Below, piece after piece: positions 11,901-21,955 of a stretch of 64,000 nt of DNA (positions are counted from its first letter, which is position 1; every line of letters starts with the position of its first letter). The stretch comes from Sclerurus mexicanus (lineage: Eukaryota > Chordata > Aves > Passeriformes > Furnariidae), in the NCBI GenBank assembly GCA_013396755.1, contig VWZF01001835.1:62001-126000 (forward strand). Direction: 5' to 3'. A program made the position numbers and the translations under genes. The notes beneath the pieces were generated by a model. It was not told the origin of the DNA and searched no databases. It saw only the letters and a list, made by a program, of their open reading frames with translations.

Positions 11901-14900
11901 TGTTTGGAATTTTTTCCCCTCAGTTATTCCTCATATGATGATGTGGTTTATGAAAGAAAATGCCTCTCTACAGAAATAGGTTTATGTATTCCTATCTCTA
12001 GGCTATACAGTTTGTGCTGAAATGTAGGAGGGAATATCTGAGATATTCCCCTTGAAGGTTTACAGAACAGAGTTTCATTCCGGATCACATAACATAGTGA
12101 TACAATTAATAGCAAATTGAGTTCTTCTGCACATTTAGTGTGCATATGCCTGTGCTAATAACATAAGTTAATGTGCTTTTTAAAATATCTTCAAATATAG
12201 CTCTCCCAACTAGAACAACAAATAGTGGGAAAGGTCACCTGCATTGTCTGCTCAGACTTCAGAGAAAAGGTATTCCAAACTCTACTAATGCCAATAAAGA
12301 ATAAATTAATATACACTGCCCCAAAAATGTATAGGTGCTTTTTTAAGAAGTTTAAAGGAAAGCAATCCTATTATAACAACAATGACAATAATGGTAATAA
12401 TAACAGTAAAAATAGTAATCCTACCTAAACCTGGACAAAATACACTGTGACAATCCAGCAATGCAAATAGCACCCTTTTACAATGTGGTAAACAAACACA
12501 GGTTAATTCTTTCTTTGTGAAGGTGCAACACTTCCAGTTGTAATAAAGTACATATACTGTTGCATATATAAAAATCTGCTTCTGTCTCACCAGTCTGGAA
12601 CAATAATTTTTTTCCTAAAAAAGACATCAATCAATCGGCATCATCTACTAAAAGCAAAATCCTGAAAAAATAAAAGATTTTCGTACGCAACTAACATCAA
12701 ATGTTGGCAAACTAAGAGGAAAAGTGAGTTCAGACTGAAAATGTCACCTTAGGTCAGTGCCGTTCATTTAATCCAGACCTTCTCTGGCAATTAGGGCTCT
12801 TCTGTGACCTGTCACTGGCAGAGAAATGAGTCACAACTAAGCAGCATTCAAACGGTTTTGGAAAAGGTCAAAGCCAAATCTATAAATTAACCTTGGAAAC
12901 TGACTGCTAAATGGTGTGGATGAAATCACAGGGTTAAAAAGTACATATTCTAAAAGAAAACACCATTAAGTAAAGACTGTTGAATGGTTTTGAGGTACAC
13001 AAACTGATGAGGGGTCAGAATCATCAAGCCGAGATGTAAATATTCTAAGAATTTCAACCACAGTTCTGGGCAACAAACAACTGTACTATCCAGCATCAGC
13101 TAGTCTGGAAAAAGCCTACAGATCACTTCAGACAAAAGAAGCTGTAATAGCTTCTATTTTTTTCTTTTTGCTTCCCTTATTTTTGTAAATCAGTTTTCAC
13201 ATGTGCCAAATGTGCTTACCTGTATCTTCATGTATGAAACATGTCTAGGAATATTTTGGGCATAAAGACCAGCTGGCATAAGACAACCTATGTTTATTCA
13301 AGTCTTAGAGTTTTCAAAGTGAGAGTGGCAAAGTGGCCTTTTGAGAATGTTTCCTGGGACCTCATAAGGGCAGAATCATGCCCAGTTTTGTCTGTGAGAG
13401 TGCCCAAGGCATGTCAGAGACCAATCTCATGGTTCAGTTATATAGACTCTAAGGTTCTGGCGGTTGGTAAAGTCCCTGAATGCTCTTCACTTTGCCTGGC
13501 TGTCACATACAGGGCTTCATCCAGTGTACTAAGGGCAATTGTCCTTTCTAAACTAATGTTGGAAAAAAACCCACAACAATTTGTACACACTTATACACAG
13601 GCACTTGCTACTTGCCATGCTGGATTAAGGTTTTGGTGTTCCTACATACCAATATTTTCTTTGTGAAAGGTTTCAGCCTGATCCTGAGTATGAGGGACCA
13701 TTTTTTGTGTCTGCATTGCAATATTATTCAGTTGAATAAAACTTTCAAGTGACAATACTTCCAGTTGTTTGATTTTGGGATGTAGTGATGTGACTAAGTG
13801 TTTACCCTTCGCTATCAGGCTATCATCAAATAAAGGTACTTATATGTAGTTATTTGCAGGTGTAGGTTTGCATATGCAGAAGTAAATGCACTGAATTACA
13901 TGATTAATTTTCTCTTGGTCATGACACAAGCTTGTGCTAACCTAAGATATATGTAAGTCTCTGCTTATATATAACACATTCAAACCTATCCCTTTTCATC
14001 TAAATTCATAGTCATCTAGTGTCCATTCAGTCTAATTTTCTTTCATTGCTTCTATCCTAGCTGTATGAATTCACAACAAAGAAGCATTTAACATTGTGCA
14101 ATTGTCCTACATATATCATGGAATTGGTTCACAGGCACCAGTAGCAAAAAGGCAAGAAGCTAACACCAATAACTCCAACTCTTAAAAACAACTGTAGCAC
14201 ATTTACTAGTAAGAGCTGCATTTCTCTTGACCAGCATGCCAAGCAGCTTCAGCTTTTAAACTGAATTGGAATAAGCAACAAAACACAATATTTAATTATT
14301 CGTCCAATAAATATCTAATTTTCCTGACTGTATTCATAGATATGAAGGAGGAAAAATCCAAATAAACTTATTTTCATTATGAACAGAATTGTTTTCAAAA
14401 AGAATGATTTTCGTGAATCATCAGCAGAACTTCAGCTTTTATGCCAGAATTATTAAGCCTGAGACTCTATTTAAGAAACTACTTTTTTTTTCAATAATGG
14501 GCTGATGCAAAATGTTTTTTAAAACTATCAATTTGGAATAATTAAATGGAATATTGGATTCAATTCATAATGTTGCTTTTCAAGCTTTCTTTAACAGAAC
14601 TTCCTCTCCTGTTCCAAAATAGGCAATTAGATAAGAGTGACAGCTGTTGGGGTGGCAGATGCCAGTGTCAAACTGATGATAAAAATACAGATTTTCCTTT
14701 ATAGAAAAAGAAACCTTTTCGAACAGTGTGGTGGAAACGATGCAACAAATCAGCTTGAAGTGGCAGACTGGCATTTCTTAACTTTTCAGTTTTAAACACT
14801 TGCTTTAGCTTTGTGATAGTCTCTAGGGACCCAGAAAAGCTAGACCCAGGAAAATGGACATACCTGCCAGTATAGTTCTTAATCTAATTTGCAACATATT

Positions 14901-16246
14901 CCTAGAATAGCAGATGTGTGTTTGCTAAAACACTCATTTAAGAATTGGCATAAACTAGAAGGGAAGGAACATTGTGGAGAGAAAGTACAAGACTGGGTAT
15001 TTCTAGGAAGATGGAAGGGACATCCATGAGTGTCCTAAATATATTAAAATAAAATAAATCTTTATCTAGTGGCTAGTTTTCTGTCAAATTTCCCTGAAGA
15101 AAAAGGAAAAAATTTTCTTAGCTTAGAGTTTATGTGAGCATGGTGTAAAAGAAGGAAAGGAAAGGGATAGGGAAGGGGATAGCAATAAGGAAAGGGTGAA
15201 AGGGAAAGAGTCTCACTTTCTCAGCTGGTGTTACAGCAGATTTAAAAGTTTAATTAACATCTTCTTACCCTTTGAGACCCTTAATATCTAGCTCACAGAA
15301 AGAAAACATTGATAAAACAAAGACATATGATAGTTCCTAATATGTCAATAAAACGTGATCCAGAGCATATAGCACATCTCCTGGGATTTTAAGATTATGT
15401 AGTCACATTGGTAAGCATTGCAAATAGCTTTGTAGATGAGGCTATTTATATGACCATGAGATTGTAGGAAGTCTAATAAGATCAAAGATTGCTTTCAATA
15501 ATTATCATGTCAAATAATAACCATAAGTTGGTTATAAGAGTAAGATGGTTATAACCATAAGATGGTATAAGAATGGCCATTACTGATTGCCTAAAGAAAA
15601 TTGGAGAAGAAAGAATTGATATTTACCTGAAATACTTGTACTGTTATAGATCTATGGCTTGGAGAGTTTCTGTGCTTCAAATGGTTTATTATACACAAAT
15701 AACCATTTTTAGTAGTATTATTATTTGCTCATTACTTAGGAAACAATATGAAGGCAGAAAAAGTCTGGATCTACTAGCTAGATAATATATGGTTTGTGTA
15801 TATGCCTTCTGGTCAAAGAAGTTGAGGTGATGTACCAGCTGCTAGATTTTTTCAATCAAAATTGCTATCTGATGCCAGTGCAAGGACAATATCATCAGCA
15901 GGTGAATCTTTTTCATTTTGGTTTAGTGGTGGTTCTGAGACCCAGCCTCAGAAATGATGGACTGTTTGTATCAAGACAGCAGCAGTATAATGGTTTTTTG
16001 CATGTTAGGCACATCTTACTGGGGGGCAGAGAGAAAGGAAGGGGGACAGCATGTGTTTGTTTTTTTATAGTATTACAAAAAAATGTAAACATTTCAGAAA
16101 TGCCTGGTTTAAAGTTTCTTTACATTTCATGAAAAATTCTGCCAGTTTAACGTTTTTGTTACAGCTATTAATTCATTGTTTGTCTTGAAATTGCATTTTT
16201 CAATTAATAAATAACTTATTTGCAACTGTAGCCTTTATTTGACACT
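8951..16246. other. Non-coding sequence, no gene recognised
   Basis: Mostly AT-rich DNA without recognisable repeats. A frame of 141 codons at 13241-13666 has no family resemblance. At 11702-11794 a short frame encodes an amphipathic, glutamine-rich peptide preceded by an AG, a weak exon-like appearance. A degenerate AAT-rich stretch lies at 12360-12420. The stretch 12600-12970 is less AT-rich, has a perfect AP-1 type TGAGTCA at 12827-12833, and could be a conserved regulatory element. A purine-rich GGAAA stretch lies at 15155-15215 and an imperfect two-copy repeat at 15517-15576. A 112-codon frame at 15794-16132 is unrecognised. Confidence 0.65.
15517..15576. repeat. Imperfect two-copy tandem repeat
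   Basis: The motif ataaccataag(t/a)tggt is present at 15517 and again at 15551, so the period is about 34 bases. The copies differ by a few substitutions and one small indel. Between them lies the perfect palindrome ggttataacc (15547-15556). It looks like a local duplication by replication slippage, with no known function. Confidence 0.7.
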
Positions 16247-16264
16247 CCCCCCCCCCCCCCCCCC
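16247..16264 (+). repeat. Homopolymer of 18 C residues
   Basis: An uninterrupted run of C directly precedes an assembly gap. Such runs (poly-G on the other strand) can fold into four-stranded structures and are difficult to sequence, which probably explains the gap beside it. The true length is uncertain. Confidence 0.95.
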
Positions 16265-16270
16265 GTGTAC

Positions 16271-16294
16271 NNNNNNNNNNNNNNNNNNNNNNNN
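16271..16294. other. Assembly gap of 24 undetermined bases
   Basis: Twenty-four N positions lie six bases after the C run. The real length of missing sequence is unknown; the gap may hide a longer poly-C or GC-rich tract. Confidence 0.99.
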
Positions 16295-17025
16295 CCGCTT
16301 AGTGGTATTAGTACTACTTTGAAGGCCTGCATAATGAAATTATGATGTGTGACTGAAACAGACACTGCTGCTACAAGTCAAAAAACCAATAAATAATAAA
16401 ACAATTACATTACCTCCTAAGGCACTGGTTTCTATTTTAGCAAAATCTTCATTTTAACTTTATTCCCTTCTACGTTATCACAGGACTACAGTGGTCTTCC
16501 AGCAGATAAAGGAAATTATGAGATGATATCTGCATTATCATTTTAACATACACACATGTATCGTTTAACACACACACACAGACATATATATCTTCATATA
16601 TATATGTAAACATATACATGTTTACCCTATGTAAAGCAAACAAGGATACCAGAACAGTAGACTAAGACATTCATCTTACACTTGTAGTTGACTGTCCACA
16701 CAGACAGCTTGCTGAACAGCTCATACTCAGTGAAACACATTTATTTGGAATGAACAGGTATGGTACAGAGAAAAAAAAAAAACAAACCAAAAAAACCCCA
16801 CATGATCAAAAGAAAAATGTTGGCAAGTATGTGTTTTGTCTTTTGGTTTATTTGTAAATGTTGGGTTACTGAAGAAGTCAATTAGTAAAGTATAAGGCAG
16901 GCTTTGTCATGAGAGTTTAAAGAACCTATTATTCAGTTTTGTTAGGCTCTCAACCTAATGCCTGGCTTCTTTCACTGTTTTAAGGGTTAAGGGTAAAAGA
17001 TAACGACATGGGCAAATTAACTCAG
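16295..17025. other. Non-coding sequence with small CA/TA repeats and an A-rich tract
   Basis: No gene is seen. A mixed CA and TA microsatellite-like stretch lies at about 16547-16625. An A-rich tract with CAAACC units lies at 16771-16800. Confidence 0.7.
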
Positions 17026-17168
17026 TCACAGAATCACAGAATATTCTGAGCTGGAAGGGATTCACACGGATCATCGAGTCCAGCTCTTAAGTGAATGGCC
17101 TGTGTAGGGATCAAACCCATGACCTTGGCATTATTACTACCATGCTCTAACCTATCAAGCTAATCTGT
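17026..17168 (-). mobile_element. tRNA-Ile-derived SINE with CR1 tail (passerine SINE1 type)
   Basis: On the minus strand the element begins at about 17168 with a degraded isoleucine tRNA. The plus-strand wording taggatcaaaccc, gaccttggcattattac and catgctctaacc corresponds to the reverse complement of a tRNA-Ile with anticodon AAT: T arm and B box, anticodon arm, then D arm. Most differences from the tRNA are at former CpG sites, so the copy is old. The 3' part, 17026-17095, is a CR1-type tail (cgagtccagctc, ctgagctggaaggg) ending in the short repeat cacagaatcacagaat. This head-plus-tail structure matches the SINE family known from passerine birds, which would be mobilised by the CR1 enzyme through the shared tail. 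A clear target-site duplication was not found. Confidence 0.85.
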
Positions 17169-18052
17169 ATTGTAAGGACTGATCCCACTTTTTTGCCATG
17201 CAAATAGTTCTTTTGTGATTATGGTCCTTTATTCTTTCCAGCCCTCTTCATATTTTAACTTGTATGACTCCTTTGCTTTAGGAAACAACTCAATTTTACA
17301 TTTAGTAATTGAATAAAGGGGAAATTATCTAGCTACTCCTCTGACAATATTACACTTTAATTTTTCTTCAGCTTTAAAATTTATTGCAGGTTTATATCCA
17401 TGAGCAATGAGTCTTAATATTATCTTGACAAGCTAATTTTTACATTTGCCAAGGTCCAAGGGAGCGTCGTAGAGAGGATCACCATGGCAGGTCTACCATG
17501 GACATTTTAAACAAAGATACCCTATAAAAAGGGAGAACTCACATCTGTTCAAAATTTCTGTCACATTGTTCTAATTTTTGAAGAAGGAAACTTTAAAAGA
17601 TCTTTTTATTGCTTCTAATTAACGGCTGCTTATACTCGAATTAAATTTTCAAAGCATTCACATGCCTCTTAGCTAAATGCATCTTCTTTAGACAGAATAG
17701 AAGCCATTTCTTCCCTGTTTCAGATCAACAGGAAAATCTCAGCATTTCCAGTCAGACTGTTAGACATCATGCAACATTTATGCCCTCATATGCCTTTCTC
17801 TAAGAATTTTAATATATGCTGTTCAGAGTAAGAACTGTGGCACCAGATCAGTCATATAAAACAGTCTGAAGACTAGGCAAAAGTATGCTGAATTTGCTGA
17901 TAAGAGAAAATTCTTGTGCATTAATAAAATCTAGCATTGAAGTCAGGCATTTGGAGAAACACTTTTCATGCTACTGACATCTAAGAAAGGTGAAAGAAAA
18001 ACTGGGATTTCAAAAACTCATTTTTGACTGCTTATACAGTCTTTCAGAATTT
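17169..18052. other. Non-coding sequence, nothing recognised
   Basis: AT-rich DNA without reading frames of note, repeats or RNA genes that I can identify. It separates the SINE from the LTR and ALDH composite. Confidence 0.7.
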
Positions 18053-18090
18053 AAAAAAAAAAAACCAAAACAAAACAAAACAAAAAAAAC
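18053..18090 (+). repeat. A-rich (AAAAC)n tract
   Basis: A run of A is followed by repeated aaaac units. It could be a simple repeat or the degraded tail of a retroposed sequence. It lies about 180 bases before the LTR fragment, and no source element is visible directly upstream of it. Confidence 0.85.
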
Positions 18091-18269
18091 CACCTTAGAG
18101 GACCTTAAATACAACCTAAAACATTTATAGATATATTAGAAATCCTTGGGTTTGGAAATTGTTGTTGGTTCTCTAAAACCACAGTCAAATTTTTATATCC
18201 TTTGCTTCCAAGAGAGATGTTTACATTGATGCCTAAAATACTGGAAAACAGGCACTCAGAGAAAACATT

Positions 18270-18640
18270 AATGGAGAGAGATAGGCAATACCTTTATTGG
18301 GAGTTCAGAGGCTTCGGGCCTCCGCTGGGCCTACAAAATGCGCATTGTTCCAACAAGGATCCCCGTGTCCAAAAGTCCCCGGAGAACCCCGCCCTCAGTA
18401 AGGTTACAGCTTTTATACTCTTTCTAACAATTAACATACTAGATATCTATAACCAATCATCATTTCTAATTCTCTCGGTGGTCCACCCATCAGGGTCCTA
18501 GGCTATGCCCCCTGGACCACCTCCAAGGGTTTCTGGGCTCTTCTATTGTTTTGACTTCAAGTTATCTTGCAGGTGTCTCTGAAAAACATCATGACCTTCA
18601 GAAAGCCTGAGAATATGTGAGAAAACCACTTTAGTAACTT
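18270..18640 (-). mobile_element. Endogenous-retrovirus LTR fragment
   Basis: Read on the minus strand there is a TATA box (gtataaaagc; the TATAAA covers plus 18412-18417), then a GC-rich leader of about 115 bases, and a polyadenylation signal AATAAA (18293-18298). This promoter to leader to poly(A)-signal spacing is that of an LTR with a short R region. An inverted CCAAT motif lies upstream near 18450. The left edge could be the TG at 18272, but no matching target-site duplication was found and the right edge is uncertain. No internal retroviral genes are seen on either side, so it is a solo or truncated LTR. I cannot assign the family. Confidence 0.7.
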
Positions 18641-18706
18641 CCAACACCACTTAATATGTGAGCAAGAAAACCTATACTTCTAAAACTCTAAAATCTACAT
18701 TTTAGA

Positions 18707-18866
18707 TTGGTGGTGGTCTGGGAGCCCTGCTCAGTGATGGCGCTGCTCTGGAAACTGGGGCCCCTCCTGGCCATGGGGAACACGGTGCTGGTCCTGTGCC
18801 CCCAAGAGACGGCACCCCCGCTGCTGTTCCTGGCAGAGCTGAGTGGGAAGGGGGGGGCAGCCTACA
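18707..18866 (+). pseudogene. Aldehyde dehydrogenase superfamily fragment
   Basis: A GC-rich block of about 160 bases in AT-rich surroundings reads in one frame from 18707 as a piece of an aldehyde dehydrogenase. The visible core is LLWKLGPLLAMGNTVLVL followed by ETAPPLLFLAEL. This fits the family's N-terminal cofactor-binding region, where W-K-x-G-P-x-L-x-x-GNTV is followed about ten residues later by T-P and then an A-E-L helix. The catalytic glutamate and cysteine would lie further downstream and are absent. The sequence before the block ends in tacattttag, which could serve as a splice acceptor, but no donor follows. After about 18866 the frame stays open but family resemblance stops, apart from a faint PSGINII. 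The member of the family cannot be named. It may be a retrocopy piece, a stray exon, or a misassembled segment. Confidence 0.65.
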
Positions 18867-19115
18867 TAGTACACACCAAACCTTCAGGCATCAACATCAT
18901 TACCATGTGCTGCAACAATCAGAAAATGCGATGTTTTTTACCAACACATTGTATACTCCATATAATTTGGGCATACTTAATCAGAAAGTTCCCAGGGGAA
19001 GTGTAATGGTACTTAATTAGGACAGTTGTGTCATCAGGCAAAGGTTGCTTTGCAATTAAAGCACAGAACTATGCAAATCACTTCAAATCTCTCAGTCCCT
19101 TATTAAGGAGGGAAG

Positions 19116-19413
19116 GGACTTTTTGTGCAAGCAAATAGTGACAGGACAAAGGGCAATGGTTTTAAATTGAAAGAGGGTATGTTTATCTTAGATGTTTGGA
19201 AGTAATTCTTTACTCAGAAAGTTGTGAAGCACTGGAACAAGTTGGCAAAGAAGCTGAGAATGCCCTAACTCTGGCAGTCTTGAAGGCCAGGTTGGATGGG
19301 GCCCTCAGCAACCTAATCCAATTAATGGCATCCTTGGCCAAGGCAGAGAGGTTGGAATTAGGTGATCTTTAAGGTTCCTTCCAACCTAAACTATTCCATG
19401 ACTCTATGATTAT
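19116..19413 (+). mobile_element. CR1 LINE 3' end
   Basis: The fragment starts in the C-terminal coding part (caaatagtgacaggacaaag) and passes through the typical gttggatggggccctcagcaa wording. It ends in the CR1 tail, aggttccttccaacctaaac followed by the short repeat ccatgactctatgat. It is strongly 5'-truncated, about 300 bases, as is usual for CR1. It follows the ALDH-like block by about 250 bases. Confidence 0.93.
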
Positions 19414-21624
19414 AAGAACAAGCTACTGGAAAGGATCAGCCATCTATTCCTGTCTTTTGCTTCAGGAGTAGCTTCTTATGTTAGTAAGGAAGGAAAGATG
19501 AAATTTTAGCAATCTTCTTCCTGTGTGGTATATGCAGGGCTAGTAGGGTCTGTCGTCATTTAACAGTCTAGTTACACCCTATTAATTTTTAGATTCATAT
19601 TGATCTCTGGGCCTTATAGATTGCCAATATTTCTTTATCCTTGATGGTGGAACATGCAAGTAGGGACATAAAGAGTTTCAGAAATTAGACGCCTTAAGAA
19701 GGAGGATTGCCTTTGCTGTACCATATATCTCAAAACAAAACCTTGAAGGTCAAGAGTCACACTGTTGCTCCAGTTAACACCATTCAGAAATGTCCCTTTA
19801 AAAAAGAATTTGGGAGTGAGGAAGAAAGACAGGAAACTTATAATATACATTTTTCCAAGAACAATGAATGCAAGACTGGGAGGAGTAGTGGTGTTTATTA
19901 TTTATATGTTTGTGCCAGGGTTCTTGTGTGACAATAAATAGTGCAAAGAGGAGGAGGAGGCTCCTGATGTATTGTGAACTTTGTAAGAGGTGTAAGTATC
20001 AACTGGACTGAGAGGCCTAGACTCAGTCATCCTCTGTCAACTAAAAGTGTTCATTGGCATCTAGCTTTTGGGAAAAGCAAGATCCCATATATTTCCTTGT
20101 GATGACTATTTTGTTAAATAAGAGCAGTCATATCTTGTTGCTCTGGAAAAGAACTTTCCTTCCTATTTGAACACTTGGCAATAACAATCACCATGCACAT
20201 ACTTTATCTACATTAAATTCTGTACACTATTCTTTTTTCTGAATTTGATGGTAATTCAGGGTTAACATATTTTACAAAACCTAAAACACTTGTCAGTATG
20301 TGTTGCTCATTACAGACTCATTCTCCTAGCACCACTGGTAGCCTGAGGATGGCAATGTGTAACCTTTCATAATTGTCTGTTTATAGCTGGGCTAAAAGTC
20401 ATTTTCACATAGGGTAATTTATGGGCAGTGGCAAGCCCCCCCTTGTCCCTGCTTTTAGCAATAGTGCCAATAGCAGTATGCCAATCCTTGCAGAATAATC
20501 TTTGCGGCTTGAATGTGCTTCTATTGAGAACATCACAGGAACAAAGTTTCATTGCCAAAACTTTATCATGTAGCTCCAATGGATTCTATCCTGTAAAGAA
20601 ACCAGACCCCAGGGTGTATCAGCCAGTGGGGAAGAGGGAAAAAAATCTGGAAGATCTGTCTCGTTGTTTAAATAATCACCCCTATCCAGAGAAGCAAAAT
20701 ATGCAATTTGGCACACAGAAAAGATGTCTTTTTTTGCTGGAGAGTTTATTTTCATTCACAAGATGGGGGTGAAGAACACATATATACATATATCTCAAGT
20801 CTATTTCCAGTACAGCCCAATGAACTTCCTGTTGGAGATGAGGTTGAAGGACTCTTAGACATAAATCTTCCCAAGAATTTTTTTTTTTACATTATAAATC
20901 TCCATGGAAAAGTAATTAATAATAACATTATCAGAACTGTAGGTGAGACTGCCCAGTAGATCCCACAGACATGCTTTAGTTCAGTGGTCACTATGCTGAC
21001 GACCTTATCTTTCTTCCAGTTCTTCCCTATGCCCAACAGCAGTAAATCAACAGTTTCTAAAGTACTTTCAGTGTATTTTTTCAGTTTATGGAGGGATATC
21101 CAGCATTGATGTAAGTTACCAAGTTCCTGAAGGCACAAAAATAGTAATTCATAATGAATATGAATTGCAAGCAATAGTGTTATAGATTCAAAATCTTTCA
21201 TGGAATTGTTTGGTTGGTTTTTTTGCTGCCCCTTGCCAACACAGTGGTTTAGGGTTTGGGATTCAGAATGAGAAGGCTTGTTGAAGCCCAGCTTTCCCAC
21301 TACCTGCTCCCAGAGACAGCTGTCTAAAGCCTAAAAAAAAAAAAAACCAACCAAAAAAACCAGGAACAAAATCAAAAACCCCAAACATTTAATAGAAGAT
21401 TAATCTTTGCACAGAATACAGAACAAAAGAAAATACTGAGTGTATTAACAATATTAATAGTCTCTAAGTAGGTTGAAGGGAATTGTAGTGCGTCCAGTTA
21501 TACCACATATAGACAGAAGGCTTGAGCTTCCCTTGTAGATGCTGATATAGCTTAGATGAGTGAACAGTGAGATGGATTTGAAACGCTTGAACAGCCAGTC
21601 CCAAAAGGTACTGATCACTGACAC
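19414..21624. other. Non-coding sequence, no gene recognised
   Basis: Contains reading frames of up to 137 codons (20887-21300, minus) with no recognisable domains. An A-rich tract with ccaacc units is present at 21332-21355. No repeat family was identified. Confidence 0.65.
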
Positions 21625-21955
21625 AAAGTTCAGCTCCAGACAAGGCACTAGTGGTGTGCCCTAAGGGTTGCTACTGAGGCCCATACAATAACCTCTTAAT
21701 TAACTATGTGGATAATGGGACAGTGTGAACCCTCAGGCAGTTTGCAGGTGATACAAAACTGGAAGGAGAGGAAGCACATCAGATGAGTGTGCTGTCATTC
21801 AGAGGGATCTGGATAAGATGGAGAATTGGGCAGGAATTTTATGAGGTTCAACAACAGAAACAACTAAGTCCTGAACCCAAGATGAATAACCCCAGGCACA
21901 GTACAGGTCCAGCAACAATCAGCTGGAAAGCAGCTTGGCAGAAAGCTAAAACTGA
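21625..21955 (+). mobile_element. CR1 LINE internal fragment (reverse transcriptase)
   Basis: Starts near the wording cactagtggtgtgccctaagg, runs through gcagtttgcaggtgatacaaa (the FADD box region) and on to agatgaataaccccaggcac. This is the middle of the CR1 reverse transcriptase read on the plus strand. Compared with an intact element the catalytic FADD reads FAGD, and stops and frame shifts are present. Both the 5' part and the 3' tail are missing, so the copy was truncated on insertion and has since decayed or been cut by a deletion. The edges are approximate. Confidence 0.85.

Noticed and set aside
13241..13666. 141-codon plus-strand frame
   Set aside because: Composition looks like chance translation; no motif or signal was found.
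15155..15215. Telomere-like GGGATAGGGA stretch
   Set aside because: The units are irregular GGAAA/GGGATA purine repeats and not TTAGGG arrays.
17096..17168. Functional tRNA-Ile gene
   Set aside because: The A and B boxes and arms are degraded and the sequence is fused to a CR1 tail, so it is a SINE head and not a tRNA gene.
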